Below the pieces are notes generated by a model, which had not been told where the DNA came from, searched no databases, and saw only the letters and a list, made by a program, of their open reading frames with translations. Position numbers and translations under genes: made by a program. Shown here in pieces: positions 1 through 8,545 of a DNA stretch of 64,000 bases. Each line of letters opens with the position of its first letter. Position 1 is the first letter of the stretch. The stretch comes from G963675935 sp963803125 (GTDB lineage: Bacteria; Planctomycetota; Planctomycetia; Pirellulales; Thermoguttaceae): the NCBI GenBank assembly GCA_963803125.1, contig CAWDLR010000001.1:1-64000 (forward strand), in the 5' to 3' direction.

Positions 1-147
1 TGCCAAGTTGTGCCTGCGGTGGTCCGACCGCATCATTCCAGCGCGGACGCGCGCTTCGACGGCAAGATCATACGCTGATTCGATTACTTCATTGAGCGAC
101 TTGACCATATCTGCACTCCAATGCGCAGCCGCGTGTTCCAATTTCAT
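1..147 (-). CDS. Hypothetical protein, N-terminal part (gene runs off the left edge)
   Basis: An ATG at 147 opens a frame of 49 codons that stays open to the window edge. The product begins MKLEHAAAHWSADMVKSL and looks like an amphipathic helix followed by a basic stretch. It follows the Cys-rich gene ending at 187 on the same strand with a 39-base gap, so it is probably the next member of that operon. I do not recognise the family, and the C-terminus lies outside the window. Confidence is limited by its length. Confidence 0.4.
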   Translation of the reverse strand, partial: MKLEHAAAHWSADMVKSLNEVIESAYDLAVEARVRAGMMRSDHRRHNLA

Positions 148-186
148 GTCGCGGCCAGAATCTCGGACGACCACTATTGAGCACCG

Positions 187-435
187 TCAGACAAATCCCA
201 TCGCTTGAAGTTGCTCGTCAGTGTGGGGCCAACACGGGCCGCATCCGGGGAACTGCTGCTCGTGCGCTCGCGCACACTCGTAGCAAGGTTCTGACCAAAA
301 ACCGCTGTCGCTCAGTGTCCCGGTGCCAAACGTCAGCAGGTCATGGATACCGGTGCTGATCCTACAAACGTGGCCTTGAGGACGAGCGAACGGCTTGATC
401 TCAGTCGCTTCAACAAGCAGTGTCTCAGCCATCAC
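187..435 (-). CDS. Small Cys-rich hypothetical protein
   Basis: An 82-residue protein starting with GTG at 435 (next codon ATG). The start overlaps the stop of the SprT-like reading frame (425-427), so translation is probably coupled. Two Cys groups are visible, CYEC and, about 11 residues later, GCGPC, each with nearby His, which suggests a small zinc-binding fold. No family is recognised. It lies in a minus-strand operon downstream of the SprT-like gene. Confidence 0.5.
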   Translation of the reverse strand: MMAETLLVEATEIKPFARPQGHVCRISTGIHDLLTFGTGTLSDSGFWSEPCYECARAHEQQFPGCGPCWPHTDEQLQAMGFV

Positions 436-1025
436 TGACCTCCAATTCTTCGCTTGCGTCTTCCATCATCTCGCTGCCGCAGCCGCAGGTCGGCAGTCCG
501 GCTTCATCGAGCCACTTGCGAGTCATGCGGACTACGCAGCCGCATTGCTGGCAGGTGACTTTCAGCATCCGTGTGGTCTGTGTCTTCGGCCGGTTGCTGA
601 GCGATCAGCCGGGCGTGCGGATACTCGCCGATCTTGGCGATCAGTTCCTTGAGCCGAGTCCTCAACGCTTCGCTGGGCGTCGTGGCCGTCATTTTCCCTT
701 CGAGGCCGATGGTCTTGGCGACTCTGGCAAACGCACCACGATGTTTGCACTCGATCCCTACCGCCGCGTGAACCAGTTCGTGAACCAGGCAGCCGCCGAC
801 TTCGATGCTGTCTTTCAAGACGGGGGAAATGAATACTTGAAACGACTTGTCCTCGCTGCTCTCGACACCCCAACACTCGCCGATGCGGCGAGCCTTGTTC
901 GCCAGGGCGGACTTGGAAGGAAAGCCACAGGAAACACGAATCTTTTCTGGTAGCGTGGAACCGATCCGATCGAAAGTCGGTCGGAGCCGGTCGATCAATT
1001 CCTGGAGCCATTCTTCACGGATCAC
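425..1025 (-). CDS. SprT-like zinc metalloprotease, frameshifted before its zinc ribbon
   Basis: Starts with GTG at 1025. The first frame (to about 603) carries the metalloprotease helix HELVHAAVG with the zinc-binding HExxH and continues to a region typical of SprT-like proteins. The C-terminal zinc ribbon (CQQCGC ... TCGCGSEM, preceded by KTQTTRMLKV) lies in another frame and ends at the TGA at 425-427. The span is 601 bases, one more than a multiple of three, so one extra base near 603 separates the halves. SprT-like proteins normally carry both parts on one chain, so this is one gene with a frameshift or a base error, not two. Mobile-element SprT-like proteins are of uncertain role. The next gene starts inside its stop. 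Confidence 0.7.
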
Positions 1026-1081
1026 GGGCGAATCTCCAAGAGCGTGTAAACTTGCTCACCCATCCGAAGCAGGAAACACCG

Positions 1082-1837
1082 TCATGCCACCACAATGGAT
1101 TTCCGCAAACTGCTCGGGCGCGTGATGTTGCCCAAGCACTCGGGGGCGTGCCGCTTGAACAGCCGCCATACGGCCGCCTCTGTATACGACTTTCCGCCGC
1201 GAGTGAAGTGGCCGTTGTCGTTCAGCCAAGTGGCGATCTCCGCCATCGTGTGTCCACTGGTCCGCATTGCTATCAGTACCGGGACCAGATGGGCATACTT
1301 CCTGTCGGTCTCACGACGGCGCTTGACGGCCGATCTCTCGGTTGCCTTCCTAAATCCGCGCAGATGTTCGCGGCCTTCCCAGTGACCCTCACGGGACGAA
1401 CCCAACTTCACGCCGCGAGCCTTGGCGGCAGCCAGAGCCTTCATCGTCCGCTCGCCGATCTTGCGTGCCTCCTCCTCAGCCACGGCCGCCAGGATATGCA
1501 GTGTGAAACGGTTGGCTTCCTTGCAGTCGCAGCAGACAAACGGGATGCCAGACTCCATCAGCGCCGACGTAAAGGCGACGTTGCGGGCCAATCGGTCCAG
1601 CTTGGCGACGACAAGGGTGGCATTGGACAGCTTCGCGTGCGCGATGGCCTTCTCCAACTCCGGCCGTTCGGAATTCTTCCCGGTCTCGATCTCAGTATAG
1701 TGGGCAATCTCGATGCCCTCGCGTTCGGCGATCAGCTTCGAGACATCGACCTGCTGGGCCTCAAGGCCCAGGCCGGACTCGCCTTGACGTTTGGTGCTGA
1801 CTCGGTAGTACGGAATGAAGCGTGAAGTCGTGTTCAT
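1082..1837 (-). CDS. Serine recombinase, resolvase/invertase family
   Basis: About 251 residues from ATG 1837. The catalytic domain starts YYRVSTKRQGESGLGLEAQQ, with the nucleophile Ser in YRVST and the helix-forming LDRLARN segment (VAKLDRLARN) typical of serine recombinases. The C-terminal part holds an HTH-like region (SGHTMAEIATWLNDNGH) and a Trp-Arg motif, as in resolvase-type recombinases, but no large coiled-coil integrase extension. An upstream GTG at 1855 is possible, but the sigma70-like promoter lies across it and its -10 box ends six bases before ATG 1837, so I prefer that start and a leaderless message. A paralogue lies at 3102-3836. It may catalyse inversion, resolution or integration of this element. 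Confidence 0.9.
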   Translation of the reverse strand: MNTTSRFIPYYRVSTKRQGESGLGLEAQQVDVSKLIAEREGIEIAHYTEIETGKNSERPELEKAIAHAKLSNATLVVAKLDRLARNVAFTSALMESGIPFVCCDCKEANRFTLHILAAVAEEEARKIGERTMKALAAAKARGVKLGSSREGHWEGREHLRGFRKATERSAVKRRRETDRKYAHLVPVLIAMRTSGHTMAEIATWLNDNGHFTRGGKSYTEAAVWRLFKRHAPECLGNITRPSSLRKSIVVA

Positions 1838-1871
1838 ACCACAATCATACCACAAAATCGCTGAATGTCAA
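1838..1871 (-). promoter_or_regulatory. Sigma70-like promoter, probably leaderless, of the first recombinase
   Basis: On the minus strand TTGACA (1871-1866), a 16-base spacer and TATGAT (1849-1844). The ATG of the recombinase begins six bases after the -10 box, so transcription would start at or next to it. A 21-base stretch covering -35 and spacer recurs at 15103-15124 with one difference. Confidence 0.7.
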
Positions 1872-2417
1872 ATAAGGAGGCAAAAATACCGGGTACGGTG
1901 ATCTCGTAAAGCTGCACGGACTTGGTTGCTTCCAAACCCCGGACGCGAGGGAACAGTTCGGCACCTAAATCAGCAACCAGACCACAAAAGTGGTGCAAAA
2001 ACGTGCCGCGAAGGCCGTCGTAGGGCTTGTTTTCTGGGAAATCCGGTTGAAAACACGGGTCTTAGCGACCCTACGGTGGGCTTGGCGTGCCAAGACGCTC
2101 ATCGAACGCCTTGTGACGGGTGTCGTCCTTGCCCTTGAGCCGGCTTAGACGCTCAAGAGTCAGGATGGTTGACCGGATCAAGTCAAGAAACTGAAAAAGC
2201 CCCTGCCCGAAATGTCTTTGGTGGGGCAGGAACCAAAGGCAAGTATTCGCACTGGGGCAGAGGCGAGAAGAAACCGTACCATGTTGCCCGTAGTTGTCAA
2301 GTGGCCCCCCGGCATCACCCACATTGGCAGCGGCGGCGAAATGTGGTAGGCTTGGGGTGACAATTTGAAATGACGCGCGAGCGTCAAGCTACCTGCTTCC
2401 TGAGATACTGCGAAACT
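1872..2417 (+). other. Stretch without a recognisable gene
   Basis: Open frames exist on both strands, but none has a convincing ribosome binding site, known motif or coding character. Part of it may be leader or decayed DNA for the hairpin region that follows. Confidence 0.4.
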
Positions 2418-2544
2418 GGGCCTACGGCCCTTTGTACAGAAGCGGTGCTTGGACCGCGCCCCCGTGTGGGGCGTCGGCCAAGTGCTGTTCTGTACGCCCT
2501 TTCGCAGGGGTCTCAGGAGCGGCCTTGCCGGCGCTCCTTTTTTT
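2418..2544 (+). ncRNA. Structured RNA candidate with long imperfect hairpin and terminator
   Basis: Three nested perfect helices lie in a row: GTACAGAA 2434-2441 with TTCTGTAC 2488-2495; CTTGG 2448-2452 with CCAAG 2478-2482; CGCCCC 2457-2462 with GGGGCG 2468-2473. They form one long rod closed by a five-base loop. It is preceded by a GGGCC/GGCCC hairpin (2418-2430) and followed by an intrinsic terminator on the same strand. No known RNA family is recognised; the rod with internal loops resembles 6S-type architecture only superficially. Confidence 0.4.
2516..2544 (+). terminator. Rho-independent terminator
   Basis: GGAGCG and CGCTCC form the stem base around a GC-rich middle, followed directly by seven T on the plus strand. 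It fits termination of the structured RNA candidate just upstream. Confidence 0.6.
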
Positions 2545-2703
2545 GTTGGGATGCGAATGACTACCAACATACAAAGGCTGGAACATTCTGGCTGGAAAGC
2601 CCGTGATGATGGACGGCAACAAGATGGTCGGTGGCAACAGCCGGCAATGACTATTGTCAAGAACGCAATAATCGGTGAGAAAATGGCTCTTGTAGCCGCG
2701 AAC

Positions 2704-3105
2704 TCAGGTGGGAAAGCCGTATTTTTTGCGAAAAGCAGGGTCCGCGCGTTTGATCGCCAAGGCGGTGAACACGGCGTTGGACTCCTCGCAGCCGGCCAGG
2801 GCTCGCTTCCATTCATTGACCATGTAGCGAGTGACGCCCCAGTAGTGCGCCACGACCACCTCGTCCTCTTCAACCACGGCCCGGACAAGCCCGGCGACGA
2901 GGATCGGCATGAGGCCCTTGTGACGGCCGCGCTTGCAATGGAAGCCGGGCCAGGGGATCGGCGAGGTCGTCATGCCGACGCATTCCACGTCGCCATAATA
3001 CTCGTCGCAAACCGTAGTCCCCGGCTTGATAGCCGGCGGTGCATAAGGACCGGCGCGAAATGAAAAACGGTAGGCGGGCGGATACTTGGCGGTCGCAGTG
3101 CTCAT
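2704..3105 (-). CDS. Conserved hypothetical protein with HTH-like segment, recombinase-associated
   Basis: 133 residues from ATG 3105, which overlaps the TGA of the upstream recombinase by four bases (ATGA), so the two are translationally coupled. The segment AHYWGVTRYMVNEWKRALAG looks like the helix-turn-helix of a small mobile-element protein family, preceded by LVRAVVEEDEVVV. It could regulate the recombinase or act as an accessory factor; that is inference from the coupling. The C-terminus ends in a short basic stretch. Confidence 0.65.
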   Translation of the reverse strand: MSTATAKYPPAYRFSFRAGPYAPPAIKPGTTVCDEYYGDVECVGMTTSPIPWPGFHCKRGRHKGLMPILVAGLVRAVVEEDEVVVAHYWGVTRYMVNEWKRALAGCEESNAVFTALAIKRADPAFRKKYGFPT

Positions 3106-3836
3106 GCGGTCTTCTCCATGCAACCGATGACCTGCGGCCGGCCGCCGCGATCCCGAACCTTGCCCAGGTATTCGTCGCCCAAGTAGCGTTTCAGCAGCCG
3201 CCAGACCGAGGTCTCATTGAAGGGATGCCCTACGGTCGTCGTGTGGCCGCGCTGGTTGAGCCAGTCCGCGATCTCATCCATTGTCCGACCGGCCAACCGC
3301 ATTTTCTTCAAATCGGGCAAAAGAAACTCGTAGGTCTGTTTCGTGCGGACACGCCGCATCTCCGCCGACCGCTCGATCGCCTTCTTCGTTCCGCGCAGAT
3401 GTTCGCGTCCCTTCCAATGCCCAGGCCGAGCCGAGCCCAACTTGATCCCCTTCGCCTTCACCGCCGCAGCCAGGGTCCGTTTCGTCCGCTCACTGATCTT
3501 CTGCGATTCCTCTTCGGCCGTGGCGACAAGTATACGGACGGTGAAACGGTTGACCTGCTGATTGTCGCAACACGCGAAGTCGATGCCGGACTCCATCAAC
3601 AGCGAGAGGAACTTCGGATTCCGCCCGAGCCGGCCGAGCTTGCCGATCACGAGCGTTGCGCCAACACGTCGGCAGTGTTCGATGGCCTCCGCCAGCCGTG
3701 GCCATTTCTTCTTTCCTTCGACGTACTCCGCCGCCAAGACGCCGGCATTAAAATCTACGAAATGGGCCACCGCGGCGCGGTCGGTGCGCTGGCAGTGGTA
3801 GGAGATATACTTGACTTTGCCGATTCGTTGACCCAT
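3102..3836 (-). CDS. Serine recombinase, second copy
   Basis: 244 residues with ATG at 3836 preceded by AAGGAA. It aligns along its length with the recombinase at 1082-1837: the shared blocks include CCD, NRFT, EEE, GRKIGERT-like KISERTKRTLA, and the C-terminal region after RTMDEIADWLN. The N-terminus is shorter and degenerate: it starts QRIGKVKYISYH and I do not see the usual YxRVS catalytic serine motif, which suggests loss of strand-cleavage activity unless another serine is used. Its own promoter lies directly upstream and the next gene is coupled at its stop. Confidence 0.75.
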   Translation of the reverse strand: MGQRIGKVKYISYHCQRTDRAAVAHFVDFNAGVLAAEYVEGKKKWPRLAEAIEHCRRVGATLVIGKLGRLGRNPKFLSLLMESGIDFACCDNQQVNRFTVRILVATAEEESQKISERTKRTLAAAVKAKGIKLGSARPGHWKGREHLRGTKKAIERSAEMRRVRTKQTYEFLLPDLKKMRLAGRTMDEIADWLNQRGHTTTVGHPFNETSVWRLLKRYLGDEYLGKVRDRGGRPQVIGCMEKTA

Positions 3837-3857
3837 ACTTTATTTTCCTTCTGTGCA

Positions 3858-3886
3858 AGGATACACCACCTCTAAGGGAAAGTCAA
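3858..3886 (-). promoter_or_regulatory. Sigma70-like promoter of the second recombinase
   Basis: TTGACT (3886-3881), 17-base spacer, TATCCT (3863-3858) on the minus strand, followed 21 bases later by a start codon with an AAGGAA ribosome binding site. The divergent gene at 3887 begins right at the -35 box. Confidence 0.6.
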
Positions 3887-4318
3887 ATGCAAGGCACAAT
3901 CGTGGGGCCAATGTTGCAGCTTTTCCGCTCTGACGAGACTTCGTACCAGCCCGTACATCCGTCAGGTCCGTTAGCACTGGAAGACGGCGATCCGCAGGCG
4001 TCCCTCGGGAATCTCAAGCGGCTCGGGCTGGTGGTGCAGGACATCTGGGTGCGGAAGGGCTTGAGTCGTGTGTTGCTCGCGTTCAACACGGGCGAACAGT
4101 ACCTTGCGCTCGGCCTCGGCAAGGCCGACGCTTTAGCTTTTATCGCATCAGAGGCCGGCTACGGCGGCTTCGAGGAACTGCGATCGTTCTACGGCTGCCT
4201 GCCGCCGGACTACGACGGCAAATTGCCTGCCGCGTCGGAGCCTCGCATCCGACCGGCGCACAACAATCTCGACCTTCAGGACTCAGCCCACGTCGAGATC
4301 GAACACAGGGCGAATTGA
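3887..4318 (+). CDS. Hypothetical protein, divergent from the second recombinase
   Basis: 143 residues. ATG 3887 has AAGGGA ten bases upstream; ATG 3926 or a later start is possible. The central part (RKGLSRVLLAFNTGEQYLAL) looks like a genuine folded protein rather than a shadow frame, with an alternating helix/strand character. No family is recognised. The start abuts the recombinase promoter, so expression of the two may be mutually affected. Confidence 0.45.
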   Translation: MQGTIVGPMLQLFRSDETSYQPVHPSGPLALEDGDPQASLGNLKRLGLVVQDIWVRKGLSRVLLAFNTGEQYLALGLGKADALAFIASEAGYGGFEELRSFYGCLPPDYDGKLPAASEPRIRPAHNNLDLQDSAHVEIEHRAN

Positions 4319-5455
4319 CCCCGCCGCCATCCCTCCTTTGGTTTGGAGGCGTGGTGACTCATTTCGCCACCTTCGGTCACCAGCACTCGCCGGCCCGACG
4401 CATTGACGCAAGCATCTGGCAGGCAAGGGGCTCGGTCTACGGAATCAGGAGGCTGGCGGGTCTTTTGGTGACTCATTCGGGCATTTGGTGACTCTCCCCA
4501 GCATTTAGGCACATCTGCGTTATAGCAGAAGATCTGAACTATGTTTCGTAACGTCGATTTGGAAAGGAGAGTCACCAAAGTGCGGCTTTTGGGGGCGTTT
4601 TCGACCTGAACTCCTTACCGTGGAATGACTTGGTGTTGGTGACTCATTTCCACGGCTGGTGACTCATTCCGCCACCGATTTTCCAAGTCCTTTGCCGCGT
4701 CCCGAAGCCCTCAATGCCGCGTCGATCGACTGCTTCCGACGCGACGAGCGCCCCATCTTGTGGCCGGTATGACTTTGGCGACTCTGCTTGCTCTGCCGCG
4801 TCAGACCTCCCCGTCGCGGCACCATCACAGTTGAAGGAGCAAGGCGGCGCGCCGGTCGTTCCGGTTGTGTCGGTGTTTCCTATTAGACCGACCCTCCACC
4901 ATCCCGATTCCGCACAATCGCTACAAGCTGAACACCATAAGACCCCTGCCACGTGGCAATAGCGACTTGCGCTAGCTTTGTTGTCGGTCCAAGCCGCGCG
5001 AAGCAAGGCGGGGCGCGGGGCGAATGGTGGGGGAAAACCGGCCGCGGGCTGGAGAATGTGTGCCCCGCCGCGCCGTTGCGGGGCCATTGCTAGCCTATCA
5101 TCGGGCTGGGCTTACTTGCACGGTGCCGAGAGTCTGGCCGTACAGCGTATGCCGGCTTGCTGAGCTTGCCGGCCGTGTCGAGACTGTCTCCGGGCCGATC
5201 TTGACCGCCGCGCCAATCTACCGGCTTATGCCGGCCGCGCAAACCACTCTGACAGTCTCCCCTTGTCCGCTGAAGCGCGCTTTCTAACCGCGCGCTTCTA
5301 ACCGCGCGTGAGAAAACGGACGTTCCGAAACACAACTCCTTACCCGCCAGCTACTTGGATACGTTATGCCGTCCAACCACCTTCACAGTAATATACCCGG
5401 CGCAGTTCCGGCGCTAATGCGGCGCAGCCGACAGCAAATAATTTCGCCACCCTAT
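4319..5455 (+). other. Long non-coding interval with short repeats
   Basis: No gene with a believable start and ribosome binding site is visible on either strand. The left third contains the GGTGACTCAT set described separately. The right third holds several short GC palindromes such as GCCGGC and a tandem near-repeat of CGCGC-TTCTAAC around 5275-5305. Candidate roles are an origin-like or control region, or decayed genes. Confidence 0.5.
4353..4667 (+). repeat. Iteron-like GGTGACTC(AT) 10-mers
   Basis: Five direct copies at 4353, 4467, 4487 (first 8 bases), 4638 and 4658, and an inverted 8-base copy at 4569-4576. Two pairs are spaced exactly 20 bases start to start (4467/4487 and 4638/4658), about two helical turns, as expected for protein-binding iterons. 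Confidence 0.5.
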
Positions 5456-5484
5456 TTGACTTCTGGACAATATGGATGAATACT
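5456..5484 (+). promoter_or_regulatory. Probable promoter of the plus-strand small-gene operon
   Basis: TTGACT (5456-5461), 17-base spacer and AATACT (5479-5484), 22 bases before the start of the first small gene. The -10 match is partial. Confidence 0.45.
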
Positions 5485-5506
5485 AGAGTAGAAGAGGAGC
5501 AAGGCA

Positions 5507-5629
5507 ATGCCGGATGGAAGCAAGAGGGCAAGGCGAAACGGGAAGAGAGGGGAAGCGCGGCGGATATGGTACGCCCACTATCGCGCGGTCCGATTCGCCA
5601 ATCGCTACAACACAAGGGGAACACCATGA
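5507..5629 (+). CDS. Small basic hypothetical protein, first gene of the plus-strand operon
   Basis: 40 residues, ATG 5507 preceded by GAGGAG seven bases upstream. It is strongly basic (MPDGSKRARRNGKRGEARR) with an aromatic C-terminal half, and its TGA overlaps the next start as ATGA. The overlap and the strong ribosome binding site support it as a real gene although it is short. It could be a nucleic-acid-binding protein; that is inference from charge. Confidence 0.5.
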   Translation: MPDGSKRARRNGKRGEARRIWYAHYRAVRFANRYNTRGTP

Positions 5630-5793
5630 CGATTTACAAGGCGTCAAACGGCCGTTGCGTGGGTGCGAACGTTTCGGAAGAAGAATTCACTATTCTGGTT
5701 TCCACCCTGCCCAGCGGGGTCTATGAGGTGTGGCAAGGGGAATCTTTCCTTGGACACGTGACGGTCAAACACGGCCGCATTTACAAGAGGTGA
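5626..5793 (+). CDS. Small hypothetical protein
   Basis: 55 residues from ATG 5626 (AAGGGG upstream), starting MTIYKASNGRCVGANVSEEE. Predicted as alternating short strands. It is coupled to the preceding gene by ATGA overlap and followed four bases later by the next. Family unknown. Confidence 0.5.
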   Translation: MTIYKASNGRCVGANVSEEEFTILVSTLPSGVYEVWQGESFLGHVTVKHGRIYKR

Positions 5794-5797
5794 CACC

Positions 5798-6061
5798 GTG
5801 GAAAACCTAGTCGAACAATTGATACACAACGTTGACAGAGTGGTCAAGGATGTCGAGAAGGCGCTTGATACCCCGCGGGTCCAAGCGCGGAACCCGCTAG
5901 CAACGATAACCCGTGATTGGCTGATTCGACAGCTATGGCACGGGGACCGCGTGCTAGCACTGTTGCGCGACGGTCAAGACTATTCGGCCGAATTCGACGA
6001 ATTGGAATTAGCCGGCCGCGCGGCCGCAAAGGGGCTAGCCCTGTTGCGTAATGGGAATTGA
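5798..6061 (+). CDS. Small helical hypothetical protein
   Basis: 87 residues, GTG start at 5798 with AAGAGGTGA upstream. Mostly helical with heptad-like hydrophobics (LVEQLIHNVDRVVKDVEKAL, later ELELAGRAAAKGLALL). Part of the plus-strand operon. Function unknown. Confidence 0.5.
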   Translation: MENLVEQLIHNVDRVVKDVEKALDTPRVQARNPLATITRDWLIRQLWHGDRVLALLRDGQDYSAEFDELELAGRAAAKGLALLRNGN

Positions 6062-6101
6062 CTATCACTCATATTGTCCACTGACTACAAAGGGGAGCAT
6101 A

Positions 6102-6973
6102 ATGGCACGTACACGAAACGTCTACCCGTCCGATATGGTCGCCCACTTGTGGGCCAATAAGTCGCAAGACAGCGCGCGGGAATCCGGCGGCCGTTTCTAC
6201 TTCGTCGGGGACACCATCTATAGCTATGGTTCCCATTTTCCGATCGCGCGGCACGTCGCCCACAAGGGCAAGGCGGCCGTACTCTTCACCACCCGTAGCT
6301 ATAGCGCCACTACCGCCGGTCACAAGTGTATGGTGGAAGGGGCTTGCCGACACTTGACGGTGTTCCACGTTGCGGACCTATACGGGGACCACCGCAAACA
6401 GGTTGCCGACTACCGCAGCCGGTTTATGGGGCTGGTGGGCACGTATGCCAAAGCGCGGCAACGAAAACCAGAGATTCTAGCCCAATTGCGGGGACTCGTT
6501 AGCGAAGCTAACCAGTACGCCGAATTCTTCGGACTCCGGCGCGCTTGTCCCTTCCCGCCGATCTATCGGGCATGGTTGCCGAGTGCCAAGCAATCGAGAA
6601 GAGGGAGAAGGCGCGGAAACAGCGCGAACAGGCGAAGAGGGCACGCGAAGAGCAAGAGCGAATCCGGCAATGGGTTGACGGGGAAACCGATTATTGCCCG
6701 TCCAACGGCCAAGCTATCCGGTTGCGGGTCAAGGGGGATGAATTGCAGACCACGCGCAGCGCGCGGGTTCCACTTGACCACGCTATCAAGGCTTTTCGGG
6801 TTATCAAACGGCTGCGCAAAAAGGGGCAAGCCTATCAGCGCAACGGGCACACTATCCACCTTGGACACTTTGCCCTTGACGCAATCGACCCACAAGGGAA
6901 CGTAACGGCCGGTTGCCACAATGTCGCGTGGGAAGAGATAGAGCGGGTGGCGACACTCGCGGGAGTCAACTAA
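6102..6973 (+). CDS. Conserved mobile-element protein, frameshifted near 6540
   Basis: ATG 6102 with AGGGGAGC upstream opens a frame starting MARTRNVYPSDMVAHLWANK. Around 6540 the similarity-bearing sequence passes to another frame, which runs through MVAECQAIEKREKARKQREQ (a charged coiled coil) to the stop at 6973. The joint (EFFGLRR... to ...LSLPADLSGM) reads smoothly if one base is restored in CGGCGCGCTTG; the span is two more than a multiple of three, as expected for one missing base. The rebuilt protein is about 290 residues. I recall this arrangement (N-terminal ANKSQDSARESGG-like motif, middle coiled coil, C-terminal ITWEEIERIA-like end) from phage or plasmid proteins of unknown function. 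Confidence 0.65.
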
Positions 6974-6975
6974 CG

Positions 6976-7425
6976 ATGGGCAGTATCACTTGGAACACTA
7001 ACGTTAATGCCCCGTGTTGTCCGGGCGAGATTGTCGGGCCACCGCTGGAGCAAGAGCGCGATGATAGGGGGCGGTTTCGGCCCGTCGAACGTCAGACAAT
7101 CCTAATCCAGACCGATTGGGAGTATCCGGCCGTCGCCAATAGTTTCGGGTGGTCGCTACGTACCGTGCAGCGCTGCAAAGAATGCGGACGGGTTGACACG
7201 TCGCCAATATGGATTGACCGCGCTGGCAACGAAACCGACGAACCTAGCGAACGGTGGGAATGTGCCGAGTGTGGCAACCGGAATAGGACGTGCGACCACG
7301 ATAGCACGGATGGCACGGTCGATTGCCCATGTGGCGTAGGGGCAATGGAATTCATCAGCGCGGCCGGGGAGTGGTTGCGGGATAATCACGGCGCAACGGC
7401 CGATGATCCGGGTTACTTCGATTAG
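6976..7425 (+). CDS. Zinc-ribbon-like hypothetical protein
   Basis: 149 residues from ATG 6976. Two or more Cys pairs are visible: CKECGRVD, CAECGNRNRTC and CPCGVG, which fits one or two zinc ribbons in the C-terminal half. The N-terminal part contains a short GEIVGPPLEQERDDRGRF segment. Starts two bases after the previous stop. Function unknown; binding of nucleic acid is possible. Confidence 0.6.
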   Translation: MGSITWNTNVNAPCCPGEIVGPPLEQERDDRGRFRPVERQTILIQTDWEYPAVANSFGWSLRTVQRCKECGRVDTSPIWIDRAGNETDEPSERWECAECGNRNRTCDHDSTDGTVDCPCGVGAMEFISAAGEWLRDNHGATADDPGYFD

Positions 7426-7434
7426 GAGCAAACC

Positions 7435-7608
7435 ATGACAGTACATATCACGTTCACAATTGCCGATCCGCGCTTTGACGACAGACTCGCCACAGAGGCG
7501 GCCAGTATCTTGCGCGGGGTTGTCGAGAGAATCAAAAACGGCGAAGAATTCGCCGCGCTTTTCGACAGCAAGGGGAATGAGGTGGGAACGTTGCGGGTAA
7601 CAGACTGA
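7435..7608 (+). CDS. Small hypothetical protein
   Basis: 57 residues, ATG 7435 with TAGGAGCAAACC upstream, the ribosome binding site shared by this block. Starts MTVHITFTIADPRFDD; one strand then an amphipathic helix (LATEAASILRGVVERIKNGE) and a short strand. No family recognised. Confidence 0.55.
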   Translation: MTVHITFTIADPRFDDRLATEAASILRGVVERIKNGEEFAALFDSKGNEVGTLRVTD

Positions 7609-7617
7609 GGAGCAAAC

Positions 7618-8136
7618 ATGGTCCGTTTTCACTGGTTGACGGGCGACGTGGACTATCTCACGTATGGCGGAAAGTGGATTAGCAACCGCCAGAGCAACGG
7701 GGAATTCGATTACTACTTTGTAATCGAAATTCTCAACTGGAAAGAGGCGGTAGGCGAACGGGAAGCCCCGCCCGAAACGTACAACGTTTCCCTATCGGTT
7801 GTCTCGCCACAAGAGGCGGGGCAAGAGAACTGCCGCAAGGCAACGGACTGTTGCGGGATCGAAGAGGATATGCTGGCGTGCGCGATCGACCACGGGCAAT
7901 GCGAAGAGATTCTAGTGGAAGCATTGCACGGGTACGGGCTGTCAGTTCCGGTATGGTCCAAGGATGGAAACAACCACAAGGAACTAATGCGCGAAGCGCG
8001 TGGGGAAGCGCAGATAGCGGCGGGGCTGTTCGGTTTCGTCATGGATCGGCCCGTTAATCGAATCGGTGTAACGGGGTGGGAACACTTGCGCGGCGATATG
8101 CAAAGCGCGTTTGACAGACTGGAGCAACACGCATGA
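7618..8136 (+). CDS. Conserved mobile-element hypothetical protein
   Basis: 172 residues, ATG 7618 with GAGGAGCAAAC upstream. The first half is mixed and starts MVRFHWLTGDVDYLTYGGKW; the second half contains a Cys cluster (CRKATDCCGIEE, ACAIDHGQC) and a helical end. It overlaps the next gene by four bases. I regard it as a member of a family found in the same kind of element, function unknown. Confidence 0.6.
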   Translation: MVRFHWLTGDVDYLTYGGKWISNRQSNGEFDYYFVIEILNWKEAVGEREAPPETYNVSLSVVSPQEAGQENCRKATDCCGIEEDMLACAIDHGQCEEILVEALHGYGLSVPVWSKDGNNHKELMREARGEAQIAAGLFGFVMDRPVNRIGVTGWEHLRGDMQSAFDRLEQHA

Positions 8137-8423
8137 GAACACCCGTCATTTTTCGAGTATGGCAAGAGCGGGGGAAAGATTGCGAAGTGTTTGCACTCTT
8201 CCCCACGTTGCCGGCTTACGACTATTACGTAACTTCTTACCAACATATCGGCCAACATTGCGCGGCCGATTATGGGTTATGTGTCAAGCATAGCCGGCCG
8301 GCGCAGCCGGCGGAATATGCCGACCTGTTGGAAGAGTTGACGCGGGTGGGCTATTGTCTGCGCGTCACCCGCCGACAATCGCCCACAATGCGGGAGCAAT
8401 GCCGACAAGAGGCGGTAGCCTAA
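8133..8423 (+). CDS. Small hypothetical protein
   Basis: 96 residues; ATG 8133 overlaps the preceding TGA and has GGAGCAACACGC upstream. Starts MRTPVIFRVWQERGKDCEVF; the middle holds YDYYVTSYQHIGQH, the end an amphipathic helix. No family recognised. Confidence 0.55.
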   Translation: MRTPVIFRVWQERGKDCEVFALFPTLPAYDYYVTSYQHIGQHCAADYGLCVKHSRPAQPAEYADLLEELTRVGYCLRVTRRQSPTMREQCRQEAVA

Positions 8424-8443
8424 TACAACCAGGAGCAACACCC

Positions 8444-8545
8444 ATGATTGTCCACAAGAGCGATTTCGACCGTCAGATTATCCCCGATGATTGCCCGGAT
8501 ACCTCTTATCTGGAGCAAGAGGGATTCGAGGATCGGCTGAGCACG
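8444..8545 (+). pseudogene. Truncated start of a small conserved gene
   Basis: ATG 8444 with CAGGAGCAACACCC upstream begins MIVHKSDFDRQIIPDD and reaches DTSYLEQEGFEDRL, a motif I associate with a widespread small mobile-element family that continues with an acidic strand region. After about residue 33 the frame (open to 9208) runs antisense to other genes and loses this character. The gene appears cut near 8545. Confidence 0.45.
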
